Shown: positions 16,895 through 26,225, counted from the first letter of the stretch. The stretch: DNA of 64,000 bases from an uncultured Oscillibacter sp. (GCA_910577405.1 CAJTMG010000018.1:1-64000), one strand, 5' to 3'. Numbers and translations: made by a program. Notes: generated by a model from the letters alone, not told the origin.

Positions 16895-18305
16895 TTACTC
16901 CAACTGGAACATACTCACCAATTTATTCATCAGCAGAGACTGGTCCGACAGCTCCTGCGAGGTAGCGGCGCTCTGTTCCGAAGTCGCGGACGTGCTTTGA
17001 ATAACAGAAGCTATTTGGTCGATTCCTTCCGTAACCTGAAGGACTGAGCGCCGTTGGATACCTGAACAGCGCTGCTGGCAACGGTTCCGGCGGAATGGCT
17101 GATTTGAGAGAGCGTATCCCGCAAAGAACTGTGAATTGCCTTTATGGACTGCTCCATAGATACAAAGTCGCCCCAATATGTACGGGAAATATTTTCACGG
17201 AAATCTCCCTGTGCCATTTTACTCAAGTGATGGGTTACATCCTGCGCCACATCGTTCAGCCGGGAAAGCATCACTTCTAAAGCCTTTGCCAGCTGAGCGG
17301 TTTCATCCTTGGATTTCACCTGCGGGGACGGCGTGTGCAGATCTCCATCAGCCATCATCTCCAGCCGGACAACGCAGGATTGAATCGGGCCGGAGATTGA
17401 CCTGCCCACTTTGACTGCCACAGGGAATGTAGCGAGCACAACAAGAATCACCACCAGAACGGTCAGCAGGATGCTCCGGTCTAAGGTGGACTTGAACTCC
17501 CGCTGGCTGGTTTCAATGGCGATACTCCATTCCTGATTGCCGTCGATGGGAGCAAACCCAACAAATTTGTTGTCTCCATAAAACTTATATGCGCCAAAGC
17601 CGGTTTCTCTCTGGATCATACGCTGATTCACAGCAGCCACATCCGCAACACTGGGGTCTGTTTCTGCGGCCTCGATCATATTGGAGCTTTCCGCCACAAC
17701 CGAAGCGTTCCGATGACCAATGACATTCCCCTTGCGGTCCAGCACATAGGCGACGCCGCCGCTGCCTATAGACAGATTGCTTACGATGTCCGAGAGAAAA
17801 TCTGCGCTGATTCCGCCATAGACAATGCCGTCAAAATGGCCATTGGTGATAATCGGCACCTCCAGCAGGAAAATCATTGACTGTCCGTCGTTCATAATAT
17901 CCGAGATATAGGGTTTCACTGTAGACTTGCACTGTTGAAAATAATCTTCCTCGGCGTAACTATATCCTGTGGAAGAAAAACCGTTGACATCCATTTTCCC
18001 AGTGTATAAAAATCCATTGCGCTGGGCGATTTCCTCCCGAATCGGAACCAGCTCCGGGGCAGTCGGGTCGGATTCCCTGAAGATGTCAGAAGCGGCGGCC
18101 TCTTGAAGCGCTGTCCAATAGTTCCCCATATTCCACTCCACAGCGTCCGCGGCCATCTGAGTAGCGGGTCCCAGGGTCTTTGTCATAACATCATCGATTC
18201 CTCTGGCGTTCAATAGGGCTGTAATCACACCGATCAACACTGAGCCAACTGTCTCAGGGTAACATGAAAGCAAAAAATATGCAATCCAAATTTTACAGTT
18301 TTTAT
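16895..18305 (-). pseudogene. Methyl-accepting chemotaxis protein, frameshifted and with the signalling tip deleted
   Basis: The central part is a clear chemoreceptor: an extracellular dCache-like region (VAYVLDRKGNVIGHRN, FVGFAPIDGNQEWSIAI), a second membrane span and a HAMP region. The signalling domain breaks off after VSNGAQS near 17040. In another frame the last part of a chemoreceptor resumes at once (VTEGIDQIASVIQ to MFQLE). The roughly 150-residue hairpin that binds CheA and CheW, with its IAFQTNIL tip, is gone. The first membrane span is also broken by a frameshift near 18260, since SVLIGVITALL has no proper N-terminus in frame. Two lesions make loss of function very likely. An intact relative lies at 49889. 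Confidence 0.85.
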
Positions 18306-18595
18306 CCGGATTTTTTGTGCAGGCTTTGCAGATGCTGCAATCACCGGAAGGACGTTCCAGACCCCCCCACTGCCAAGTATACGCCTTACTGATCCTCAGA
18401 TTCCCTCTGAGCGGCAGTTCCGCAGAAGGTCTTCCGAATCGGGAAGTCCAATGCGTTTTTTGGTTCCCTGTCAAAAGGCGAGAGACGGCAAAAAATCAAA
18501 GAGACGCCGCAAATCAAACTTGGCTCCCTTTCGCTATGATAGAGGCACAGAATCAAACCAATCCAGCGGCAAATAACAATCAGGAGGAATACAGC

Positions 18596-19780
18596 ATGGA
18601 AAATTTTGAGTTTTACAGTCCCACATACTTCGTCTTCGGTCGGGGAACCGAAAACCGTACCGGGGAATTCGTCAAAAAGTACGGCGGCCACAAGGTCCTG
18701 ATCCACTACGGCGGGGGCAGCGTAGTCCGTTCGGGTTTGCTGGACCGGGTGAAGGCTTCTCTGGACGCGGCGGGCATCGCTTATGTGGAACTGGGCGGCG
18801 TGAAGGCAAGTCCTCTCAGCGATCTGGTGTATGAAGGCATTGAGCTGGCCCGGAAAGAAGGCGTGGACTTTGTGCTTCCCATCGGCGGCGGTTCCGTGAT
18901 GGACTCCGCGAAGGGTATTGCGCTGGGTGTTCCCTACGACGGCGACTTCTGGGACTTTTATTGCGGCAAGAAAGGCCCTGTCACGGAAGCCCTTCCCGTA
19001 GGCTGTGTAGTGACCATCGCCGCGTCCGGTTCCGAAGGCTCCACCGATTCCGTGGTCACCCTGGTCACCGGGGACGGAAATCAGTACAAGCGCTGTGCCG
19101 ACGGGGACATCCTCCGGCCGCTGTTCGCCATCATGAACCCGGAGCTGATGATGACCCTGCCGCCCTACCAGACCGCCAGCGGGATTGCCGATATCATGGC
19201 CCACTGCATGGAACGCTATTTCTCCCATACAAAAGAATGCGAACTCACTGACCGCCTGCTGGAAGCCGTTATGCTCACCATGATCAAAGAGGGCAAGCGG
19301 GTGATGAAGGACCCCCAGAATTACGACGCCCGTGCCAATATCATGTGGGCCGCTATGGTTGCCCAGAACAATTCCACAGGCGTGGGCCGGGCGCAGGACT
19401 GGGGCACCCATCACATGGACAACGAAATCGGCATCAACTACGGCGCTTCCCACGGCGCGGGCCTGGCTCTGCTGTTCCCTTACTGGATGCAGTACGCCAT
19501 GAAAACCCAGGGTCCGGAGCTGTTCGTGAAGTACGCCACCCGTGTCTGGGGCTTCCAGAATGATTTTGAGCATCCCGAAACCACCGCCATGCAGGGTATT
19601 CAGGCGTTCCGGGACTTCATGACCGAGATCGGAATGCCCGCGACAATCAGCGAACTGGGCGGTAAGGAAGAGGACATCCCCGGCATGGTGGAGAATATGT
19701 TCCATGGTGCCCCCAATCACGGCAATTTCGTCAAGCTCACCCCGGAAATCGCCGCTGAAATCTATCACATGGCTCTGTAA
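18596..19780 (+). CDS. Iron-containing alcohol dehydrogenase (BdhA/YqhD type)
   Basis: A 394-residue group III alcohol dehydrogenase of normal length. It shows the cofactor motif GGGSVMDSAKG near residue 100 and the metal-binding set: Asp and His in IADIMAHCMERYF, His in GASHGAGLAL, and a later His. It resembles the butanol dehydrogenase/YqhD branch, which mostly reduces short aldehydes. ATG 18596 follows AGGAGG; longer forms run into non-coding sequence. It is convergent with the BCCT gene and ends about 150 bases from it. Because it lies beside a glycyl-radical lyase cluster, it may reduce the aldehyde released by that lyase. This link is inference. Confidence 0.9.
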   Translation: MENFEFYSPTYFVFGRGTENRTGEFVKKYGGHKVLIHYGGGSVVRSGLLDRVKASLDAAGIAYVELGGVKASPLSDLVYEGIELARKEGVDFVLPIGGGSVMDSAKGIALGVPYDGDFWDFYCGKKGPVTEALPVGCVVTIAASGSEGSTDSVVTLVTGDGNQYKRCADGDILRPLFAIMNPELMMTLPPYQTASGIADIMAHCMERYFSHTKECELTDRLLEAVMLTMIKEGKRVMKDPQNYDARANIMWAAMVAQNNSTGVGRAQDWGTHHMDNEIGINYGASHGAGLALLFPYWMQYAMKTQGPELFVKYATRVWGFQNDFEHPETTAMQGIQAFRDFMTEIGMPATISELGGKEEDIPGMVENMFHGAPNHGNFVKLTPEIAAEIYHMAL

Positions 19781-19814
19781 AATACTGATTTTCTCCCACT
19801 CTCTCCATATACCT

Positions 19815-19858
19815 CAAAGACAGGCAGCCGGTGCAGACTCCCGGCTGTCTGTCTTTTT
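19815..19858 (+). terminator. Terminator of the iron alcohol dehydrogenase
   Basis: AGACAGGCAGCCGG (19818-19831) pairs with CCGGCTGTCTGTCT, followed by a T run. Confidence 0.85.
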
Positions 19859-19870
19859 CCGGCCAGACAC

Positions 19871-19904
19871 AAAAACAAGACCCACCGCGATACGGCAGGT
19901 CTTG
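19871..19904 (-). terminator. Terminator of the BCCT gene
   Basis: On the minus strand CAAGACC pairs with GGTCTTG (19876-19882 and 19898-19904), followed by TTTTT. Confidence 0.8.
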
Positions 19905-19932
19905 CTGGAAACATCTATGAAACCGCTTGCGA

Positions 19933-21582
19933 TTACCAGCCCAGCTTAGCCAGGAATTTGATCTTGCTCTTGGGGGCCATAGGTTCACCGTTGTCCATGG
20001 CGTCGGCTACCTCCGGTTCAGGCTCGAAGCTGCCGTCTGCTTTCCGGGGACGCTTCAGGATAAACCGCACAAAGCCCACCATGCAGGCCAGGCAGATGAA
20101 GCACATAGGAATGCCCGCGAAGGATTTGATGGTCTTCACGCCGCTGATGCCGCCCAGGGAGACAAACACTGCCGCCACTACCGCGAACACCGTTCCCCAG
20201 AAGAGCTTCAGCCGCACGGGAGGCTCCGTGTTCTCGTTGGCGTCGCTGTAGCACATACCCGCCAGAGTGACCGCCATGGAGTCGCACTGAGTCACCAGGG
20301 AAATCGTGATGATAATCAGCATGATGATCTTTGCCAGGGTCGAAAGCGGCAGAACATTGAACATATTCAGCGTCAAAGCCTCCGCGCCTTCCGTGCTGTA
20401 CATGGTGAGGAAGTCGACGCCATCCCAGATCTGAGCGTGAAGAATGGTGCCGCCAAAGACGGAGAACCACACGATACCGAACACAGCGGGAAGCAGCCAT
20501 TCGATCAGGACGAACTCCCGGAGGGTACGGCCATAGGCGCAGCGGACCATGAACAGACCCAGCAAAGGCGCGTAGGCCATCCAGTCCACCCACCAATACA
20601 TATCCCAGTTCTGGGGCCACATATTGGGAACCATCTCGTTCACTTCATTCAAAACAGGATAGGGAGCGGTGTTCAGGCTGGCGGCAAAGAAATCACTGAT
20701 ATAAGCGCCCAGGCTTTCGGTGAACAGGTTGCAGATATAAGCTGTGGGACCAGCCAGGAAAACGAAGAGCAGCATAATGAAGAAGAGCTGTACATTCCGG
20801 TTGGACAGCCAGGTGATGCCGTTGCGCAGGCCGCTGACAGCCGAGAGGTTATAGCAGACAAACATGGCGGCGATAATGGCCACGTAAATCATGGTGCTGG
20901 GCTGAATCCCGGCAAAGGCCTTCACGGCGGAGGAAAGCTGCATTGCGCCGTAACCCAGACCGCCGGCCACAGCAGCCGTCAGAGCAAAGGCAGACCAGGC
21001 GTCGAACGCGTCCGCCCACTTGCTCTTCACCACGTCCTTGCCCATCAAGGGAATCAGCAGGGAACTGGTCTTGAACGGCGCGCCCTTGTTCAGGATCAGA
21101 TAGGCCAGAATCACGCCCGTCACCACGCAGGTAGCGTAAGGCGTCAGGCCCCACTGCATGAAACACCGGGCCATACTCCAAAGCACCGCGCCGTCGCTGC
21201 CGGATTCCAGGCCGGTATAAGAGGGAATATCCATAGCGAAAATCAGAGGTTCCGCCGCGCCCCAGAATACCACGCCCGCGCCGATGCCGGTACAAAGAGA
21301 GATTCCAAACCACTGCATCATGGAGAATTTCGGCTTCGCGTTCGGGCCGCCCAGCTTTACTTTGCCCAGAGGCGTCACCATAACCACGATGCAGAAAATA
21401 ACCATCCCCAGGCATACCAGACTGGAGAACCAGCCCAGGCCCCACATGGCATTGTTCATCACGAAGTTGTTAAGAATGTCGTAGAATTTCTCGGCGTTGA
21501 CCAGAATAGCGGCCAGCATTGCAATAAACAGGACCACGGTTACAGACATAACAGTCCATTTGATTTTTCCCTTTTCTTTCAA
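19933..21582 (-). CDS. BCCT-family transporter (betaine/carnitine/choline type)
   Basis: A 549-residue membrane protein with about 12 spans, typical of the family. The glycine-rich segment GIGAGVVFWGAAEPL in the third span, and tryptophan-rich DMYWWVDWMAYAPLLG and IWDGVD regions, mark the BCCT signature. Members move quaternary ammonium compounds such as betaine, choline and carnitine, and some move other zwitterions. The start is a TTG seven bases after AGGAGG. It lies 73 bases after the AraC gene on the same strand and is the last gene of the glycyl-radical cluster. It is therefore the best clue to the substrate of that cluster. Confidence 0.93.
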   Translation of the reverse strand: MKEKGKIKWTVMSVTVVLFIAMLAAILVNAEKFYDILNNFVMNNAMWGLGWFSSLVCLGMVIFCIVVMVTPLGKVKLGGPNAKPKFSMMQWFGISLCTGIGAGVVFWGAAEPLIFAMDIPSYTGLESGSDGAVLWSMARCFMQWGLTPYATCVVTGVILAYLILNKGAPFKTSSLLIPLMGKDVVKSKWADAFDAWSAFALTAAVAGGLGYGAMQLSSAVKAFAGIQPSTMIYVAIIAAMFVCYNLSAVSGLRNGITWLSNRNVQLFFIMLLFVFLAGPTAYICNLFTESLGAYISDFFAASLNTAPYPVLNEVNEMVPNMWPQNWDMYWWVDWMAYAPLLGLFMVRCAYGRTLREFVLIEWLLPAVFGIVWFSVFGGTILHAQIWDGVDFLTMYSTEGAEALTLNMFNVLPLSTLAKIIMLIIITISLVTQCDSMAVTLAGMCYSDANENTEPPVRLKLFWGTVFAVVAAVFVSLGGISGVKTIKSFAGIPMCFICLACMVGFVRFILKRPRKADGSFEPEPEVADAMDNGEPMAPKSKIKFLAKLGW

Positions 21583-21655
21583 AATAACCCTCCTATTCTC
21601 TCGACTTCAGCCTATACGTATAAATGCGGTTTCATAGAATGGATTTCGTGCTCAA

Positions 21656-22366
21656 TCAACCCAGTTTTCCCCGAAAACAGGGGCAGTCCCGGTATTCCTT
21701 AGGGGTCATGCCGGTGATGGAGTGGAAAGCCCGGGTAAAGGTGGCGTTGCTGCTGTAGCCTACCATGACGGCTACCTCCATCACGCTGAAACTGGTCTCC
21801 GCCAGAAGCTCTTTCGCGCGGTCGATGCGGATGCGGCGAAGATACAGGTTCGGAGAACAGCCCGTCTGCTGCTTGAACCAGTCGTTATAGTATGTGACGT
21901 TATAGCGCTCCATCTCCGCAAGCTGACCCACGGTAATAGGCAGGTCGTAGTGCTCGCTGATGTACCGGATAGACGGCGCGGCGCAGTTTTCCAGGAGCTT
22001 GCTGTAAAGATAGCTGTACAGATACCGGACGGACCTGCTTTCCGGATTCTGCTTCAATTCCGCCTGAATCAGCTCCACCAGCTGCATGATCTGTCCGCGC
22101 ATGGAGACGATCACAGGCCGTGAAAGCAGAGCCGCGTCCTTGTCGTCCACCTGGGAGAGATTGATGGCCAGAAGCCGGCCCCGGTAGCCGCACTGGTGGT
22201 CCATCCCCGCCGGGACGAAACACAATTCCTGGCAGGTGACGTCGTACTCCTCCTCCCCCACCCGGATGCTCATGGACTGCTGGAGAGGCACCAGAATCTG
22301 AGGGTAACTGTGACGGTGCTCCCCGCTGCACTCCTGGAATTCCTGAATGTCAAGTTTCTGCCGCAT
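21656..22366 (-). CDS. AraC-family transcriptional regulator with cupin sensor
   Basis: A 236-residue regulator. The N-terminal 90 residues form a cupin-like sensor (HRHSYPQILVPLQ, LCFVPAGMDHQC). Two helix-turn-helix units of the AraC type fill the C-terminal 100 residues (ITVGQLAEM..YNVTYYNDWFKQQTG and VMEVAVMVGYSSNATFTRAF). It sits inside the minus-strand cluster between the activase and the BCCT gene. It may control the transporter or the whole cluster, adding to sigma-54 control. ATG 22366 is preferred over the TTG at 22372 because AGGAGG is eight bases before it. Confidence 0.9.
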   Translation of the reverse strand: MRQKLDIQEFQECSGEHRHSYPQILVPLQQSMSIRVGEEEYDVTCQELCFVPAGMDHQCGYRGRLLAINLSQVDDKDAALLSRPVIVSMRGQIMQLVELIQAELKQNPESRSVRYLYSYLYSKLLENCAAPSIRYISEHYDLPITVGQLAEMERYNVTYYNDWFKQQTGCSPNLYLRRIRIDRAKELLAETSFSVMEVAVMVGYSSNATFTRAFHSITGMTPKEYRDCPCFRGKLG

Positions 22367-22390
22367 AGTCAATGCCTCCTCTCCTGATGT

Positions 22391-23167
22391 TCAGCGCACT
22401 TGAACGCCGCAGCTTCCCACGATTTCCCGACAGCGGGCCATGCGTTCCTGTGTAGGCGTGGGCGTGCCTGCCAGTTCATAAGGCCGTCCCAGTTTTTCAT
22501 AGGTGGCCGTGCCCAATTTGTGATAAGGCAGAAGCTGAATGTGATCCAGACGCTTCAGGCTCCCGCAGAAACCGCCGATCAGCCGCAGTTCTTCATCCGA
22601 GTCGTTGACGCCGGGAATGACGGGAGTACGGACCACCAGACGGAACCGCCCCGGCTCCCGGTCCATCTGCCGCAAGTTGTCCAGAATCAGGTCATTGAAC
22701 ACCCCGCAGTACTCCTTATGGGCCTTGCCGCTGATGAGCTTCACGTCGGCGTAGACCGTATCCAGATAGGGCAGGAGGGCTTTCACGTGTTCCCAGGGTC
22801 CAAAGAGGCAGGTTTCTATGGCGGTGTTGAAGCCCTCCCGTTTGGCGTTTTTCAGCAGAGCCAGGGAGAATTCCGGCTGGGCCAGCACTTCACCGCCGGA
22901 GAGGGTCACGCCGCCGCCGGAGACGAAAAAGAACAGGGAGTCTTTCCGCAGCTCCTTCATGACTTCCTCCACCGTCATCAGGGTACCGTAGACATTCCCC
23001 TGGGCCCTTTCCACGCCAAAGGACTGACTTTCCGGCGTAGAACACCATTGACACCGCAGCGGACAGCCTTTCAGGAACACCACCGTCCGGAAGCCGTCGC
23101 CGTCGTGGACAGAGGACCGTTCGATTCTCAGCACCATCCCCTGCCGGTCTTTTTCAAATACTTCCAT
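22391..23167 (-). CDS. Glycyl-radical enzyme activating enzyme (radical SAM)
   Basis: A 258-residue radical SAM protein. The CX3CX2C iron-sulfur motif is CPLRCQWC (C35, C39, C42), followed by TLSGGEVLAQPEF for SAM binding. It makes the glycyl radical on the enzyme encoded upstream in the same operon. Most activases outside the PflA type carry an insert with two extra ferredoxin clusters between the CX3CX2C and GGE motifs. Here that stretch is short and has no cysteines, so the extra clusters are absent. ATG 23167 follows AAAGGAGG, and it overlaps the membrane protein gene by 14 bases, which indicates cotranscription. Confidence 0.93.
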   Translation of the reverse strand: MEVFEKDRQGMVLRIERSSVHDGDGFRTVVFLKGCPLRCQWCSTPESQSFGVERAQGNVYGTLMTVEEVMKELRKDSLFFFVSGGGVTLSGGEVLAQPEFSLALLKNAKREGFNTAIETCLFGPWEHVKALLPYLDTVYADVKLISGKAHKEYCGVFNDLILDNLRQMDREPGRFRLVVRTPVIPGVNDSDEELRLIGGFCGSLKRLDHIQLLPYHKLGTATYEKLGRPYELAGTPTPTQERMARCREIVGSCGVQVR

Positions 23168-23714
23168 GCTCTTCCCTCCTTTGGGTTGGATTTTCCCTCT
23201 CGTTTTGGCGGTAACGGCAGATTCCCACCGCGGCGGAGACCATTCCAATGATTTCGCAGAGCAGATTTGAAATGGACCCCGCCGCTATGGTGTAGATTAC
23301 CCACAACGGCCCCGCGCAGAAGAGTTTGTTCAGCCGCATGACCTGCCCGTTATCGCTCCAGATGGTCAGCGTCACCGACAGCATGGAAGCCATCGCGCAC
23401 GCGTTGGAAACCCGGAAGCTCCCCCGCCATACCAGCAGACAGGCGGCAATCAGCAGAACCGAAAACAGCCAGTGCCAGCCCTTCCAGTCCGCCCACTTTT
23501 TACGGCCCCGGAAGCTGTACACAATCTGATTCACCGCGCTGACCCCTAATGCCGCACAACCGCTGTAACTGCCCAGAAGCAGGTAATGGACCACATACAA
23601 CACATCCCCCGCTGTTTTGCAGAGAATCAGACCCCTGCCGCTCTTTACCTGATAGCTTCCGATACAGAAGGCCATAGCGACAAATCCAATCGCCTGAATC
23701 AAAACCGCGTCCAT
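23154..23714 (-). CDS. Small integral membrane protein (YgjV-like)
   Basis: A 186-residue protein with about six to seven membrane spans and a short basic tail. The opening IQAIGFVAMAFCIGSYQVKSG and the internal LLLGSYSGCAALGVSAVNQ match the YgjV-type inner-membrane family, whose function is unknown. ATG 23714 follows AAAGGAG. It lies between the glycyl-radical enzyme and its activase and overlaps the activase by 14 bases, so it belongs to the operon. It might help move a substrate or product, but there is no direct evidence. Confidence 0.75.
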   Translation of the reverse strand: MDAVLIQAIGFVAMAFCIGSYQVKSGRGLILCKTAGDVLYVVHYLLLGSYSGCAALGVSAVNQIVYSFRGRKKWADWKGWHWLFSVLLIAACLLVWRGSFRVSNACAMASMLSVTLTIWSDNGQVMRLNKLFCAGPLWVIYTIAAGSISNLLCEIIGMVSAAVGICRYRQNERENPTQRREEHGSI

Positions 23715-23766
23715 TTCCTGCTCCTTTCCTTCCTGCTTCGTTTCCGAATCCAGGATAATGTTCCTG

Positions 23767-26157
23767 TCAGCCGCAGCCGGCCCAGCTGTCAATTTCTGTC
23801 CGGCCAATGATTTCGTCCTGGGTCTCCTTCCCCAGCTCCACAAAGAAGGCCGTATAGCCCGCAACGCGAATCAGCAAGTCACGATGGGACTCGGGGTGCG
23901 CCTGAGCGTCCAGAAGGGTCTGACGGTCCACACAGTTGATTTGAGCATGGTAAACATCCAGCATACACATGGTTTTCAGCATATTCATGCCGTGGGCAAT
24001 GCCAATCTCGCCCTGGAGCATCTCCGGCTCAAACTTCATATTCAGCTGTGTGCCCTGGGTGAACCGCGCGTGGGGAATACGGCTGACGGACTTCAAAAGC
24101 GCCGTGGGTCCGTTCACGTCCGTGCCGCCGGTGGCTCCGATGCCGTCAGTGAGGGGCGTTCTGGCGTTCCGTCCGGAGGGCAGCGCGCCGACCCACTGAC
24201 CAATGGGGGTATTTCCGGAAACCGGCAGCATTCCGCAGGTCATCTTCCCGAATTTGGTGTCGTACTTTTCGAACTGGTCCACTACATGGGTGAAAATCTC
24301 GCCTACACAGAAATCCGCCCGCTCGTCATCGTTGCCGTACTTGGGCGCGGTCAGACACATGGCCTGCACGTCCTCATAGCCCACGAAATCCGCGTCCAGG
24401 GCCTTTACAAGCTGGTCCATGGTCACCTTTTTCTCGTCGAAGACCAGATACTTTACCGCCGCCACGGAGTTCACAATGTCCGCCTGGCCCACGGTAATCA
24501 CGCCGCCGCCTACGCTGTACTTGGCCGCGCCGGGCTGACTGTAATCCATGCCGGCTTCCATGCAGTGAGGGAAGCCCAGGGACAGCACGGGAACGGGACG
24601 GTAATTCATGCTCAGGTAGTCCAGGAGCTGGTTGCCGGAGGTGATGGCGTCCACGGCAAAGTCAATATGCTTCTTTACGGCGTTGAAGAAATCCTCGAAG
24701 GTCTTGAAGTTCCGGGGATCTCCGGTGTGGACGGAAACCTGTTCGCCAGTGATGCGGCTTTTCCCGTCGTTCAGGGCGAATTCCACCATCGCGCCCATGT
24801 TGATATCTGCAATGTCCGTATACTCTTTGAGTTTGCCGGAGAGGTTCGTTTCCACACAGCCGCAGGGGTTCCAGTCCCAGGCCTCGCTCAGGGGAACGCC
24901 TTTGTTCAGCATCATCCGCACGCCGACATCGTTGGAATACACGGCGGGCATGGTCAGACCCATACCGATGCACTCCACGGCCTTGTTCAGCAGGGAGTCC
25001 GGATTCTTGGAAATGCTGTAGGTCACGGACAGGTTCGGCTCCTTGAATTTCACGTCCTCCGTAGCCTGAATCATCATATAGGACAGCTCATTTGTTGCGT
25101 CGCTGCCGTACTCGTCGATGCCGCCGCAGCTGGTCTGGACCGTGATGCAGTAACCAGCGGCGTACTGGGCGGTGACCTCGTCCTGAAACAGGCTCATTTC
25201 CGCGATCTTGATCCACAGGCAGTCCAGAAGCTCCTGCGCGTCCTCATCTGTCAGAATCCCGGCTTCCTTGTCGGCCTTGTAGAAGGGATAAAGGTACTGG
25301 TCCAGACGGCCAAGGTTATAGCTGGAGGCGTTCTGTTCCATGTAGCAGGCGTATTCATAGGTCAGGATGGACTGGCAGGCTTCATAGAAATTCCGGGCGG
25401 GATGTTCCGGTACCCAGCGGCAGACTTCGGCGATTTTCAGCAGTTCCGCTTTCCGGGTCTCATCCGCGCATTCAGAAGCCATTTTTTCAGCCAGGTCCGC
25501 GTGACGGTGGGAGAGATGGATAATCGCGTCAGCTACCATAATCTCGGACTTGTAGAAGAAGGACTTTTCCAAATCGCCGGGAACCGCGTCGTCCAGCTTT
25601 GCCAGGGCTTCCTCGGCCTCCTTCTTCAAGGCCCCGATGCCCTTATTCACGATCATACGCCAGTCCACGGTGGTCTCGCCGTAGCCCCGGACGGCTTTCC
25701 GGTCAATAAAGATGGCTCCATTGGCCCGGAGGCGCTTCACATCGTCGGGGAGCATCAGGTTCCAGCGGTCCAGAACGCATTTGTTTTTCCAGTAGTCCTT
25801 CACGTCGTTGAGATAGACCTGTTTGCCCTCGTCGCTGAGATAGAAGGGGTCAAAGGGCCGGGTGGAAATGGTGTCTACCTCCCGCTCAATGACGCCGGAC
25901 GCGCTGTCGGGGTTCAGGATGCCGCAGCGGGGCTTGAAGCCGACGCCGCCTACCAGCAGCTCGTGGTCCTGGATGTAAATCTGCTTCCGTTCGCATTCGT
26001 ACTTGTAGCCCGTGGCCTTCTGGATCATCCAGGGCAGGCCCTCGGTGTCCCTGAAGCCCTCGGTGACATACTTGGCGTTGTATACGTCCATATCTACCCG
26101 GGTCGCCAGGTACTGCTGCCGGAGAGCCTCGATGCGCTCCATGTAATTCTCTGCCAT
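23767..26157 (-). CDS. Glycyl-radical enzyme (pyruvate formate-lyase superfamily, CutC/IslA-like)
   Basis: A 796-residue enzyme. The thiyl-radical Cys is C434 in PCGCVETN, with the general base E436. The glycyl radical is G767 in RVAGYTAFF. The N-terminal part (TISTRPFDPFYLSDE near residues 96-110) is closest to the choline lyase, isethionate lyase and related eliminases and dehydratases. In CutC an Asp/Tyr pair holds the choline ammonium; by eye the matching stretch here (residues 151-168, KAVRGYGETTVD) has neither at those places. I therefore do not call it choline TMA-lyase. ATG 26157 follows GAGGAGG. It heads an operon driven from a sigma-54 promoter (26210-26225). The substrate is unknown; the BCCT partner suggests a zwitterion or quaternary amine. 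Confidence 0.9.
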   Translation of the reverse strand: MAENYMERIEALRQQYLATRVDMDVYNAKYVTEGFRDTEGLPWMIQKATGYKYECERKQIYIQDHELLVGGVGFKPRCGILNPDSASGVIEREVDTISTRPFDPFYLSDEGKQVYLNDVKDYWKNKCVLDRWNLMLPDDVKRLRANGAIFIDRKAVRGYGETTVDWRMIVNKGIGALKKEAEEALAKLDDAVPGDLEKSFFYKSEIMVADAIIHLSHRHADLAEKMASECADETRKAELLKIAEVCRWVPEHPARNFYEACQSILTYEYACYMEQNASSYNLGRLDQYLYPFYKADKEAGILTDEDAQELLDCLWIKIAEMSLFQDEVTAQYAAGYCITVQTSCGGIDEYGSDATNELSYMMIQATEDVKFKEPNLSVTYSISKNPDSLLNKAVECIGMGLTMPAVYSNDVGVRMMLNKGVPLSEAWDWNPCGCVETNLSGKLKEYTDIADINMGAMVEFALNDGKSRITGEQVSVHTGDPRNFKTFEDFFNAVKKHIDFAVDAITSGNQLLDYLSMNYRPVPVLSLGFPHCMEAGMDYSQPGAAKYSVGGGVITVGQADIVNSVAAVKYLVFDEKKVTMDQLVKALDADFVGYEDVQAMCLTAPKYGNDDERADFCVGEIFTHVVDQFEKYDTKFGKMTCGMLPVSGNTPIGQWVGALPSGRNARTPLTDGIGATGGTDVNGPTALLKSVSRIPHARFTQGTQLNMKFEPEMLQGEIGIAHGMNMLKTMCMLDVYHAQINCVDRQTLLDAQAHPESHRDLLIRVAGYTAFFVELGKETQDEIIGRTEIDSWAGCG

Positions 26158-26209
26158 AATCTGCCTCCTCATTAAAAACCTTGCTGTTTTGCGGTTTGCC
26201 TTTTTATGC

Positions 26210-26225
26210 AGCAAAAAATGTGCCA
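26210..26225 (-). promoter_or_regulatory. Sigma-54 (-24/-12) promoter of the glycyl-radical operon
   Basis: On the minus strand the sequence is TGGCAC, five bases, TTGCT. This matches the RpoN consensus (TGGCAC-N5-TTGCW). It lies about 53 bases before the start codon of the glycyl-radical enzyme. The sigma-54 activator gene lies just upstream. Confidence 0.9.

Noticed and set aside
19927..21702. Open frame of 591 codons on plus over the BCCT gene
   Set aside because: Antisense shadow; the BCCT frame has full family signatures.
23767..26157. Choline TMA-lyase (CutC) as the name of the glycyl-radical enzyme
   Set aside because: The BCCT partner made this tempting, but the choline-binding Asp/Tyr are not seen, the N-terminal extension of CutC is absent and there is no microcompartment.
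23758..26175. Open frame of 805 codons on plus, antisense to the glycyl-radical enzyme
   Set aside because: It mirrors the enzyme gene in a GC-rich antisense frame, has no ribosome site and no known domain.
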